From the IMG/VR virus record IMGVR_UViG_3300046471_000041, positions 1-34,487 of that record: DNA of 34,487 bases; one strand, given 5' to 3'. The notes under the pieces are model-generated. The model did not search any database. It saw only the letters and a list, made by a program, of their open reading frames with translations, and was not told the origin of the DNA. The stretch comes from a virus. This document shows, piece after piece, positions 21,413 through 29,139 of the stretch (position 1 is its first letter; the number at the start of each line of letters is the position of its first letter). The position numbers were made by a program, and so were the translations under genes.

Positions 21413-22060
21413 ATGAGCGTCAAGATTCCCAACGGCACTACTTTCGAGATCGCGGCCACCCTCAGCCTCGCGAAATCGTTCACCGCCATCAGCAACGCCA
21501 AGCCGGCAGTGCTCACCGCAGCCGCGCACGGTCTGACCGATGGCGACGTGATCGTCATCGAATCGGCCTGGGCGAAGCTTAACGGCCGCCCGGCGCGTGT
21601 CATCGACTCCGACACCGGCGAGTTCGCGGCGGAAGGCATCGATACCACCAGCGTGAAAAGTTACCCGGCTGGCTCCGGCGCCGGCAAGGTGCGCGAGGCT
21701 TCGGGCTGGACCCAAATCTCGCAAATCACCGAGCCAGCTGCAAACGGCGGCGAGCAGCAGTTCCTCACCTACGGCTTCCTCGAGGACGACGATGACCGTC
21801 AGCTGCCGACCACGAAATCGGCCAGTAGCATGACCCTGCCGGTGGCGGATGATCCAGCCCAGGCATACGTCGCACTCGTTGAAGCGGCCGACGAAGACAA
21901 AGAGCCGCGCCTGATCCGCGCAAATCTCCCGGGCGGCGCAACGATCTACTACTACGCCTATGTGTCGATCACCGCGACCCCGACGTTGAGCCGCAACAAC
22001 ATCATGACGCGGACCATCACTCTTTCGTTTGCCTCCCGCCCAACCCGCTACAACGCCTAA
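21413..22060 (+). CDS. Major tail tube protein
   Basis: This 215-residue protein is beta-rich and well supported by AGAGG seven bases before ATG 21413; the upstream in-frame extension falls in the terminator hairpin. It begins MSVKIPNGTTFEIAATL, with an inserted segment LTDGDVIVIES, a helix-poor core and a C-terminal YYYAYVSITATPTLSRNNI typical of lambda gpV-like tube proteins. It polymerises around the tape measure. Position between terminator and chaperone genes is canonical. Confidence 0.85.
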   Translation: MSVKIPNGTTFEIAATLSLAKSFTAISNAKPAVLTAAAHGLTDGDVIVIESAWAKLNGRPARVIDSDTGEFAAEGIDTTSVKSYPAGSGAGKVREASGWTQISQITEPAANGGEQQFLTYGFLEDDDDRQLPTTKSASSMTLPVADDPAQAYVALVEAADEDKEPRLIRANLPGGATIYYYAYVSITATPTLSRNNIMTRTITLSFASRPTRYNA

Positions 22061-22069
22061 GGGGTTCTC

Positions 22070-22453
22070 ATGCCGAAGTTTTCCATCGCGCCGAAGCCGA
22101 CGTTCACCGTCGATGTGGCGATCCCCCAGGTCGGCGGAAAGCCGGCGATGGTGCCGTTCACGTTCAAATATCGTGATCGCACTGCGCTGGCTGAACTGTT
22201 CGACATCTGGAAAGACAGGGCAGAAGCCATCGGCGAGCGCTTCAAGGGGAGCGAGCCGACGCTTTCTGAAATTACCGCCGCAGAGGTTGAGCAGGGCGTC
22301 GACCAGATCAAGGACCTAGTTGTGTCCTGGGGCTTCACCGACAAGCTCAGCGATGAATCCATCACTGCCCTGGTGAAGAGCTGCATCGGCGTATCGGATG
22401 CCGTAGTGAAGGCCTACAGCGAAGCCTTCGGCAAGGCCCGCTTGGGAAACTGA
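22070..22453 (+). CDS. Tail assembly chaperone, G-like
   Basis: This 127-residue protein has MPKFSIAPKPTFTVDVAI, a beta segment PFTFKYRDR, and a helical C-terminus with KDLVVSWGFTDKLSDESITAL. It is the short product of a two-frame chaperone locus just before the tape measure gene. Its last sense codons are GGA AAC before TGA and form a G GGA AAC slippery heptamer, so part of the ribosomes would continue in the -1 frame to make a longer G-T fusion. The two products coat the tape measure during tail assembly and are absent from the virion. Confidence 0.88.
   Translation: MPKFSIAPKPTFTVDVAIPQVGGKPAMVPFTFKYRDRTALAELFDIWKDRAEAIGERFKGSEPTLSEITAAEVEQGVDQIKDLVVSWGFTDKLSDESITALVKSCIGVSDAVVKAYSEAFGKARLGN
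22444..22450 (+). other. -1 programmed frameshift site (G/GT type)
   Basis: GGGAAAC is read as G GGA AAC directly before the stop codon TGA in the chaperone frame. It fits the X XXY YYZ rule and differs from lambda's GGGAAAG only in the last base. The -1 frame is open from here to 22773 with no stop, giving a fusion of 234 residues. No clear downstream pseudoknot was traced. Confidence 0.85.
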
Positions 22454-22773
22454 CCGCCGCCGCCCGTGCGCTCTATGAGTCCGAAGGATCGGCGGAGCAG
22501 ATGGCCTTGTTCGGATTCTCGCCGGAGGACTACAACGAAACCGTCGAAGTCTGGCCAGACAACTGGCCGTCCTTTCTCGTCATGGATGCCATGGGCACCC
22601 AGTGGCGCACTGGCGCATGCGGCGCAACCGGGCTCGATTATGGCGTGCTACCCAACGTGATGAAGCTTGTCGGCATCCCGGCGAAGGATCGCCCCGGCGT
22701 GTTCCACGATATCCGCGTAATGGAATCAGAAGCTCTCGCGGTGACGGCTGAAGCCCGCGACAACAGCCCGTGA
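22450..22773 (+). CDS. T-domain extension of the tail chaperone (DUF1799-like)
   Basis: This frame is entered by -1 frameshifting from the G-like gene and adds about 107 residues to it. It contains EGSAEQMALFGFSPEDYNE, VWPDNWPSFLVMDAMGTQW and YGVLPNVMKLVGIP, the DUF1799 pattern seen in this position in many siphophages. An internal ATG at 22501 has no suitably spaced ribosome binding site (GGAG only three bases away), which supports production only as a fusion. In lambda the equivalent T domain recruits tube subunits to the tape measure. Confidence 0.82.
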   Translation: MTAAARALYESEGSAEQMALFGFSPEDYNETVEVWPDNWPSFLVMDAMGTQWRTGACGATGLDYGVLPNVMKLVGIPAKDRPGVFHDIRVMESEALAVTAEARDNSP

Positions 22774-22800
22774 GAACGGGCACTTATTCAAGGTGAGTCG

Positions 22801-25800
22801 ATGAACATTGCAGAACTCGGCATCAAGGTCGATTCGGCTGATGCCGCCAATGCTGCGACCGATCTCGACAAGCTGACCAAAGCCGGTGATCGCGCTGAAC
22901 AGTCCGCCGTCGGCCTGATGAACGAAATGCAGGCGCTAGAGAAGTCGCTGTCGAAAGGCGCGACCACCACGCAGGAGCTGGCCAAGCAGCGCGAGAACCT
23001 GGCGAAGCTGACCAAAACCGGTGCGTACGGCGAGGCTGAGTTCACCAAGATCACCGCGCAACTGGACAAGCAGCAAGCGGCGCTGGCGAAATCGACGCTG
23101 GATGAACAAAAAGCGCTGAACAGCCTGCTGGGGGCAATCGACCCGGCGAAGGCGGCGCTGGCCAAGCTGGACAAACAGGTCGAGGACCTGGGCAAGCATC
23201 TGGATGCAGGTCGCATCAGCCAAGATGAGTTCACTTCCGCGCTGGGCAAGATCGACAAGGACTACGCGAAGCTCGAAAAAACGGCGACCGGCTTCGATAA
23301 GCTGAAGCTGGGCACCCGCCAGGCTCAGGAAAACGTCGTTCAGCTGGGAAATGCGCTGTCCTCCGGCGACTGGGGGAGCGGCGTGCGCGCCGTGGCTCAA
23401 TTGGGGGCGGGCGCTGGCGCATCGGCTGCCGGTCTGCTTGCCATTCTGGCGCCGATCGCGCTGGTCACCGCCGCTGTGGGTGCGCTCGCCTATTCATACT
23501 ACAAAGGCAGCGAAGAACAGGATGCCTACAGCAAAGGGTTGATCCTCACCGGCAACTCGGCCGGGGTGAGCGCCGGGCAACTCAGCGAGATGGCCCGGCA
23601 GGTCAGCGCTACCGTGGGTACGACTGGCCAGGCCGCTGAAGTTCTGGCGCTGCTGGCTGGCAATGGCAAGATCGCCGGCGACAGCTTTGCAGGTATCGCC
23701 CAGGCCGCAGTGTCAATGCAGGAAGCGACCGGCAAAGCAGTGAGCGAAACGGTCGCCGAATTTTCGAGGCTGGCAGACGACCCAGTCAAAGCGTCCGCAG
23801 CGCTCAATGAGCAGTACCATTATCTCACGGCATCGGTTTACTCGCAGATCGCCGCGCTGGAGAAGCAGGGCGACCACGCAGGCGCAGTCAAGCTGGCGAC
23901 TGAGCAATACGCCGACGCCATCAACGAACGCACGCCGAGAATCCTCGAAAATCTGAGCTTCTGGGAGAAAGGCTACAACGCTGTCGCCCGGGCAGCGGAC
24001 AACCTGAAAAACATCGGACGGCCTGATATCGACGCTGATATCGAGCAGGCTCGGCGCAATCTGGCTTCAGCTCAGGCTGGAGAAATCGGGGCGTTCCAAA
24101 ACCAGAAAGAAATGGTCGAGCTTTATAGTAACCAGCTCAACATGCTGGAGGATCAGAAGGCTGCAGCTGCTGACATCGCAAAATGGGAAGGTGAGCAGAC
24201 AAAGGCCCAGGGTGATGCAGTTGTCGCCATGGCCAAAGTGGATGCGCTGACCAAATCCGCATACAGCAATGAGCAAAAGCGCGCGGAGGCGCTCAAGGAA
24301 TACAAAAGGCAACTCGACGACATTCGCAAGGTCGCTCCGACGGATCCCCGGCTGGACCAGGCGGCCATCGATAAGAACATTGCGAACATCAACGACCAGT
24401 TCAAGGACCCCAAGGCCCTGGCCGGCAGTGTCGACACCACCGGTTTCAACAACGCGAAGAACGCACTGGCCGAAACCCTGGCCTACTACAAAAATGCCGA
24501 CAAGGAGTTGGAAGCGTCCCAGCGCGCCGGCGTGATCAGCCAGGCAAGTTACACCGAGCAGCGGATCAGCCTGTTGAAGCAGCAGGCAGACGAAGTTGCC
24601 CAGGGCTACCAGGCGGAGATTGATGCGCTTGAAGCTGCCAAGGCGAAGAAAGGCGCCACTGGTGCCCAGATTATCCAGATTGACCAGAAGATCGCCGACA
24701 CCCGAACCGCTATGGTCAAGGCTCAGCAGGACAGCGACAGCGAACTGGCAGTCATTGCAACGAACGAAGAGGGGCGATTGCGCAAGCAGACGCTGGCCGT
24801 CAACACTTACACCAGCGCCTTGCAGCAGCAGGTCGACACGCTTCGTCAGCAGGGCCTGCGCGCCGCATCGAGCCTCGGCCAGGGTGACCGGCGGCGCGCG
24901 CTGACTGATCAGCAAAATGGAATCGACGACCGCTTCAACCAGCAGCGTCTGGAGTTGGCCAACCAATACGGCGACGGCTCGCGCGGCATGAGCCTAGACG
25001 AGTACAACCAGAAACTTGCAGCGCTGAAGGCTACCCAACAGGATCTGCACGACACCGTGCGGGCCAACTACGACGACATGACGGCTGCACAGGGCGACTG
25101 GAGCGCCGGCGCCTCCTCGGCGTGGCAGAACTACTTGGAATCGGCGCTGGACGTTGCGGGACAAACGAAGAGCCTTTTCACCAACGCCTTCAGCTCGATG
25201 GAGGACGCGATTGTCAACTTCGCCATGACTGGCAAGCTGTCGTTTGCGGACTTCACCAAGTCGATCCTGGCGGACATGGCGCGCATTGCCACGCGACAAG
25301 CCAGTTCTGCACTGCTCGGTAGTCTGGTCGGTGCAGCTACCGGCTACTTCACCGGCGGCAGCGGCAATGGTCTCGCTGCTGGTTCCGCGGGCGCGGTGTC
25401 GTCAAATGCCGGTGCATCTCAGGCGGGTTATCAAGGCGTCGACTTCTCAGGCTACCGGGCAGCCGGCGGTCCTGTGGCGCCCAACTCACTGTACGAAGTC
25501 AACGAGCTCGGTCCGGAACTCTACAACGAAGGCGGCCGTTCATTCCTCATGACTGGCGCCAATGGCGGCAGCGTCACGCCGCTGACCTCTGGCGGCGGGG
25601 CTGGCATTCAAGCCATGGGCGGTGGATCTACACAAATCAGCGTGCAGGTGAACGTTGCCAGCGATGGCGGCACCAGCGCCACATCCAGCGATCCGTCGTA
25701 TCAGCAGTTCGGGAAAGAGCTTGGTGACTTCGTCGAGCAGAAATATCGACAGCTGCTTCGCAAGGATCTGAGCCAGGGCGGCAGCATTACCAGAGCAATC

Positions 25801-25809
25801 AAAGGGTGA
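22801..25809 (+). CDS. Tape measure protein
   Basis: This is the largest tail module gene before J, 1002 residues. Extensive coiled coils cover residues about 15-165 and 410-700. A hydrophobic region lies at about 200-240 (GLLAILAPIALVTAAVGALA). A lambda-type C-terminal domain at about 755-840 holds SAWQNYLESALDVAGQTK and GKLSFADFTKSIL. Near the end, GGPVAPNSLYEVNELGPELY is the standard tape-measure tail motif. Using the usual rule of about 0.15 nm per residue, it predicts a tail of about 150 nm. It begins 27 bases after the chaperone's second frame. Confidence 0.93.
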   Translation: MNIAELGIKVDSADAANAATDLDKLTKAGDRAEQSAVGLMNEMQALEKSLSKGATTTQELAKQRENLAKLTKTGAYGEAEFTKITAQLDKQQAALAKSTLDEQKALNSLLGAIDPAKAALAKLDKQVEDLGKHLDAGRISQDEFTSALGKIDKDYAKLEKTATGFDKLKLGTRQAQENVVQLGNALSSGDWGSGVRAVAQLGAGAGASAAGLLAILAPIALVTAAVGALAYSYYKGSEEQDAYSKGLILTGNSAGVSAGQLSEMARQVSATVGTTGQAAEVLALLAGNGKIAGDSFAGIAQAAVSMQEATGKAVSETVAEFSRLADDPVKASAALNEQYHYLTASVYSQIAALEKQGDHAGAVKLATEQYADAINERTPRILENLSFWEKGYNAVARAADNLKNIGRPDIDADIEQARRNLASAQAGEIGAFQNQKEMVELYSNQLNMLEDQKAAAADIAKWEGEQTKAQGDAVVAMAKVDALTKSAYSNEQKRAEALKEYKRQLDDIRKVAPTDPRLDQAAIDKNIANINDQFKDPKALAGSVDTTGFNNAKNALAETLAYYKNADKELEASQRAGVISQASYTEQRISLLKQQADEVAQGYQAEIDALEAAKAKKGATGAQIIQIDQKIADTRTAMVKAQQDSDSELAVIATNEEGRLRKQTLAVNTYTSALQQQVDTLRQQGLRAASSLGQGDRRRALTDQQNGIDDRFNQQRLELANQYGDGSRGMSLDEYNQKLAALKATQQDLHDTVRANYDDMTAAQGDWSAGASSAWQNYLESALDVAGQTKSLFTNAFSSMEDAIVNFAMTGKLSFADFTKSILADMARIATRQASSALLGSLVGAATGYFTGGSGNGLAAGSAGAVSSNAGASQAGYQGVDFSGYRAAGGPVAPNSLYEVNELGPELYNEGGRSFLMTGANGGSVTPLTSGGGAGIQAMGGGSTQISVQVNVASDGGTSATSSDPSYQQFGKELGDFVEQKYRQLLRKDLSQGGSITRAIKG

Positions 25810-25812
25810 TTT

Positions 25813-26151
25813 ATGGCAATTGAGACATTCACCTGGCAGATCGAAAAGGGTGCCGAGGGCGACATCATCCAGCGGGTGCGCACCAAGCAGTTCGGTGACG
25901 GCTACAGCCAGTCAGTGTCGGACGGCATCAACAACAAGTCGCAGTCCTGGCCGTTCAGCTACATAGGTAAGGCCGTCACGATCAAGCAGATCATCGCCTT
26001 TCTCGACCGCCATGCTGGGGCGAAAGCCTTCCTGTGGACGCCACCACTCGGCGAACTCGGTCTCTACAAGTGCACGGGCTACAAGTCAGCGCACAAAGGC
26101 GGTGACGTTTACGCCCTGACCGGCACTCTCGAACAAACCTTTCACCCATAA
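25813..26151 (+). CDS. Minor tail protein M-like
   Basis: This 112-residue protein matches the Phage_min_tail family: METFTWQIEKGAEGD-like N-terminus (here AIETFTWQIEKGAEGDI), VRTKQFGDGYSQSVSDGIN, a FLDRHAGAKAFLWTPPLGE segment and a final YALTGTLEQTFHP. It is a tail-tip hub component at the distal end, next to L. Its start is three bases past the tape measure stop. Confidence 0.9.
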   Translation: MAIETFTWQIEKGAEGDIIQRVRTKQFGDGYSQSVSDGINNKSQSWPFSYIGKAVTIKQIIAFLDRHAGAKAFLWTPPLGELGLYKCTGYKSAHKGGDVYALTGTLEQTFHP

Positions 26152-26162
26152 GGAATTGCCGC

Positions 26163-26915
26163 ATGGCATTGATAACGGACATCCAGAAGCTGGAGCCCGG
26201 CGGGGAGGTGCGGCTGTTTGAAATTGACGGCACGGAATACGGTGCCGACGTGCTTCGCTTCCATGGTCACGCCATCCCGCACACACCAGCAGAGTTGATG
26301 GCCTACGAAAACTCAGTCGACGAACTGCCAGCCAAGTCAATCTGGTGGCAGGGCAACAAGTACGCGGCCTGGCCGGTGCAGATTGAAGGCCTTGGCGCGG
26401 ACAGCAATGGCAGCGCGACTCGGCCGAGCTTTATGGCAGGCAACGTCAACGGGCGCATCACGGCGTTGTGCCTGGCCTTCGACGACCTGCTGAAGTTTCA
26501 GCTGACGGTCCGCGAAACCATGGCCCAGTACCTGGACGCGGCGAACTTCCCGGGCGGCAATCCGACTGCTGACCCGACCCAAGAGGCGCTGGAGATCTGG
26601 TACATCGACCAGAAAACCGGCGAGGACGGTGAGGCTGTGCAGTGGGAGCTTTCGTCCCCGGGCGAGATCGACAACCACGGACTGCCTGGGCGCCAGATGA
26701 CGACCTTCTGTCACTGGGCCATGACCGGTGGATACCGCGGGCCGAACTGCGGCTACACCGGGAGCGCCATGTTCGACGATGACGACAACCCCACGGACGA
26801 CCCGAGCAAGGACGAGTGCAAGGGCGGGCTCAAGTCCTGCAAGTTGCGTTTCGGCGACAACAACCAACTTCCACACGGCGGCTTCCCCGCTGTTTCCCTC
26901 ATTGCCAGGAGCTGA
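26163..26915 (+). CDS. Minor tail protein L-like
   Basis: This 250-residue protein has the lambda L plan: KLEPGGEVRLFEIDGTEYG at the start, a receptor-facing middle, and a C-terminal cysteine set (FCHWAMT, GPNCGYTG, DECKGG, KSCKLRFG). In lambda L these four cysteines hold an iron-sulfur cluster. All four are present here. It connects the tip hub to the K and J proteins. The last codons hold the CAGGAG ribosome binding site of K. Confidence 0.9.
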   Translation: MALITDIQKLEPGGEVRLFEIDGTEYGADVLRFHGHAIPHTPAELMAYENSVDELPAKSIWWQGNKYAAWPVQIEGLGADSNGSATRPSFMAGNVNGRITALCLAFDDLLKFQLTVRETMAQYLDAANFPGGNPTADPTQEALEIWYIDQKTGEDGEAVQWELSSPGEIDNHGLPGRQMTTFCHWAMTGGYRGPNCGYTGSAMFDDDDNPTDDPSKDECKGGLKSCKLRFGDNNQLPHGGFPAVSLIARS

Positions 26916-26917
26916 CC

Positions 26918-27682
26918 ATGCGCAAGCACATCCTGCTGGCGGTTCAGGCGCACGCGGCTGCTGAGTACCCGAAAGAGTGCTGTGGCTTGCTGCTGGCGGT
27001 TGGGCGAAAGCAGCAATACTTCCCGTGCCGGAACATCGCGGCTGATCCAGGTGAAGAGTTCCGGATTGATCCGGAGGACTACGCCGCGGCGGAGGATGTG
27101 GGCGAGGTGATCGGCATCGTTCACTCGCACCCGGACGCCACCAGTCGACCATCGCCGCACGACCTGGCCATGTGTGAGGCCACTGAGCTGCCCTGGCACA
27201 TACTCAGCTGGCCGGAAGGCGACCTGCGCAGCATCACTCCGGCCGGCAACACGCCGCTGCTCAATCGCCCATTTGTGCACGGTGCGTGGGACTGCTGGCA
27301 GGTTTGCGCTGATTGGTACAAGCGCGAGCTGGGGCTTGAGTTCGAGTCCTTCAAGCGCGAGGACGGCTGGTGGGAAAGCGCGGACGCAGTAAGTCTCTAC
27401 GAGGCGAACTACGAAGCGGCCGGCTTTGTTCGCGTCGACCGACCGCAGCGGGGCGACATGATCGTTATGTCAGTCGGTCGCACGGCGCATCCGAACCATG
27501 CGGGGATCTACCTCGGCACCGATCCCACGCTGCCAGAGGAAGAGTCGAATACCTTCGGCCCCGGCCCCTTCCTGCTGCACCACTTGTACGGCCGCCCGAG
27601 CGAAATTATCGTCTTCGGCGGGCCTTGGCTGGACCGGGCACGACTCATTCTTAGACACAGCAGCGCACTCCAAATCCGATGA
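26918..27682 (+). CDS. Tail tip protein K-like (JAMM plus NlpC/P60)
   Basis: This 254-residue protein joins an N-terminal Mov34/JAMM domain (about 1-100; metal motif HSHPDATSRPSPHD) to a C-terminal NlpC/P60 peptidase (about 120-240; catalytic Cys in AWDCWQVCADW and His in HPNHAGIYLG). It is needed for tail tip assembly and may degrade peptidoglycan during entry. The open frame begins at 26816, but CAGGAG six bases before ATG 26918 decides the start. All catalytic residues that I can place are present. Confidence 0.92.
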   Translation: MRKHILLAVQAHAAAEYPKECCGLLLAVGRKQQYFPCRNIAADPGEEFRIDPEDYAAAEDVGEVIGIVHSHPDATSRPSPHDLAMCEATELPWHILSWPEGDLRSITPAGNTPLLNRPFVHGAWDCWQVCADWYKRELGLEFESFKREDGWWESADAVSLYEANYEAAGFVRVDRPQRGDMIVMSVGRTAHPNHAGIYLGTDPTLPEEESNTFGPGPFLLHHLYGRPSEIIVFGGPWLDRARLILRHSSALQIR

Positions 27683-27689
27683 TGGCAAA

Positions 27690-27719
27690 TTGACCCATGC
27701 TCCCTGGCCGCTGTAGATT
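27690..27719 (+). promoter_or_regulatory. Candidate promoter of the K-I accessory cassette
   Basis: TTGACC (27690-27695) and TAGATT (27714-27719) are 18 bases apart, a reasonable sigma70 promoter just after the K stop codon. It would allow the small membrane-protein gene downstream to be transcribed in the lysogen, independently of the late operon. Confidence 0.4.
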
Positions 27720-27784
27720 CAGCGCTGCGCGCGCTCCGGTTGACTCGGAGGCGTTAAATCACTCAGCAAAACAAGGGAATGAAA

Positions 27785-27967
27785 TTGGCCAAATTTATGT
27801 GGGTTGTCACAGTGATCATGTCGCTGCTCGGTGCGGTTGTTGGTTTTGGCGGGATGATTTTAGCGAAAAGCGCCCCTCAGGAAGCAGCTGCGGCTGCGAT
27901 GGGGTTGACCTGCGCAGTGATCCCATACTGTATTGCTCGGGCATTTACCGAGCTTCGCTCACTGTAG
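27785..27967 (+). CDS. Small two-helix membrane protein, accessory
   Basis: This protein of 60 residues has two hydrophobic segments (about residues 5-25, VVTVIMSLLGAVVGFGGMI, and 37-52, MGLTCAVIPYCIARAF) joined by a short polar turn (KSAPQEAAAA). AAGGGA at 27773-27778 lies directly against ATG 27779 but six bases from TTG 27785, so TTG is the more likely start, giving MAKFMWVV. It is flanked by a promoter-like sequence and a terminator at 27992, between tail genes K and I. No tail role is expected; it may change host envelope properties. Confidence 0.65.
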   Translation: MAKFMWVVTVIMSLLGAVVGFGGMILAKSAPQEAAAAAMGLTCAVIPYCIARAFTELRSL

Positions 27968-27991
27968 AGCATCCCAGGGAACACAAAATAG

Positions 27992-28014
27992 GCCCGGCCC
28001 CGCACCGGGCTTTT
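27992..28014 (+). terminator. Intrinsic terminator after the membrane-protein gene
   Basis: The stem GCCCGG/CCGGGC (27992-27997, 28005-28010) with a seven-base loop is followed by five T. It closes the first accessory gene. Confidence 0.8.
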
Positions 28015-28067
28015 TCGTTTCCATTACCCCAGTGATACAGTCGCCGTTTTCAGGACAAGGAATGATC

Positions 28068-28415
28068 ATGCGGATTTTGATCGGGGCGGTTGCAGTGGCT
28101 TTGTTGGCGGGGTGTACAACACCTTCTGACTTGAAATCAGGGAGTCCGGTTTTTTCTTCCGCGACAAAGAAAGCGCCAAAACAATATGCACTTTGCGTCT
28201 TTCCAAAGTGGCAAGACTCGAACGCTGGCTCGACGATGACCGAGACTGAGCGCGGTTATCGATTGGTTATGTCGAATCCCGGCGTCGGACAAACGGACGA
28301 GCTCCTCGAAATCGATAGGACAGCGACCGGCTCGTTTGTTCGCCACTACCAGCGTATTGCCTGGGTGCAGGTAGGCAGAGGCGATGTCTCCGATGCGGTA
28401 AAAAAATGCATATGA
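28068..28415 (+). CDS. Small lipoprotein, accessory gene between K and I
   Basis: This 115-residue protein has a classic lipoprotein signal: MRILIGAVAVALLAGC, with Cys16 as the lipidation site, followed by a polar linker and a beta-rich domain with two more Cys (ALCVFP and a C-terminal KKCI) that may pair. AAGGA lies six bases before ATG 28068, but only against ATG 28062, so 28068 is used. It is enclosed by terminators on both sides. Lipoproteins in this region of lambda-like prophages often block receptors for other phages; that is only a suggestion here. Confidence 0.75.
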   Translation: MRILIGAVAVALLAGCTTPSDLKSGSPVFSSATKKAPKQYALCVFPKWQDSNAGSTMTETERGYRLVMSNPGVGQTDELLEIDRTATGSFVRHYQRIAWVQVGRGDVSDAVKKCI

Positions 28416-28434
28416 ACATTGAGTAAAAATAGTG

Positions 28435-28455
28435 CCGCCTTCGGGCGGTTTTTTT
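28435..28455 (+). terminator. Intrinsic terminator after the lipoprotein gene
   Basis: CCGCC-TTCG-GGCGG (28435-28448) with a UUCG loop is followed by a run of seven T. It ends about 16 bases before the start of gene I. Confidence 0.9.
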
Positions 28456-28471
28456 ATGGGCGGGAGAAAAT

Positions 28472-29080
28472 ATGTCAATCGTCGCGATCGATTATCAGCC
28501 ACTCACAACGGTAAAGCTCTACGGCGCTCTCAGGCAGTTCGGTCGGGAGTTCAGGCTATCGGTCAGAACACCTGCTGAGGCGATTAAAGCTCTTTGCGTC
28601 CAGATCCAAGGCTTTGAGCGCTTCCTTTCTAATGCAAAGTCCAGAGGCATTGAGTTCGCGGTCTTTCGAAACTCCAAGAATTTAGAAGAAAAAGAACTGG
28701 GCTATTGTGGGGCTGGAGAGATTCGCATCGCACCAGTAATTACTGGCAGCAAACGGGCTGGCGCGCTTCAGACCATCATCGGTGTGGCAATGGTCGCTGC
28801 GTCGTTCTTCGTGCCCGGTAGTACACCTGCCGCATTGGCTTTAAGTGGGGCTTTGCTCAGTGGTGGTATTGCGCTGACTGCTGGCGGGGTAATTCAGCTT
28901 CTCAGCCCGCAAGCAGAAGGCCTTAAGACCAGCGCAGCCCCCGAGAACACCCCTGGCTACGCCTTCGGCAGCGCCAAGAACACCACCGCTTCCGGCAACC
29001 CTGTCCCGCTTTGTTATGGGAGGCGTCGGGTAGGCGGAGCAATCATCAGCGCCGCCATCTACGCCGAAGACCAGATGTAG
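28472..29080 (+). CDS. Tail assembly protein I-like
   Basis: This 202-residue protein matches lambda tail protein I: TTVKLYGALRQFGREFRLSV at the N-terminus, EIRIAPVITGSKRAG in the middle, a hydrophobic Gly/Ala-rich region (about 95-145, QTIIGVAMVAASFFVPG then ALALSGALLSGGIALTAGG), and the end motif NPVPLCYGRRRVGGAIISA. The C-terminal motif is conserved across the family. It is needed to attach J to the tail tip and is usually not in the virion. GGGAG lies just upstream of ATG 28472. Confidence 0.88.
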   Translation: MSIVAIDYQPLTTVKLYGALRQFGREFRLSVRTPAEAIKALCVQIQGFERFLSNAKSRGIEFAVFRNSKNLEEKELGYCGAGEIRIAPVITGSKRAGALQTIIGVAMVAASFFVPGSTPAALALSGALLSGGIALTAGGVIQLLSPQAEGLKTSAAPENTPGYAFGSAKNTTASGNPVPLCYGRRRVGGAIISAAIYAEDQM

Positions 29081-29100
29081 CCAGACCACCAAACACCACG

Positions 29101-29122
29101 ACCGCCCATGAGGCGGTTTTTT
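29101..29122 (+). terminator. Intrinsic terminator between I and J
   Basis: ACCGCC/GGCGGT (29101-29106, 29112-29117) with a CATGA loop is followed by six T, and the GGAGG of gene J begins eight bases later. Confidence 0.8.
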
Positions 29123-29139
29123 ATTGCCTGGAGGAACGC

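Noticed and set aside
24067-24966. A 299-codon minus-strand frame opposite the tape measure gene
   Set aside because: It is rich in Leu and Val because it reads the complement of coiled-coil codons; there is no ribosome binding site or known domain.
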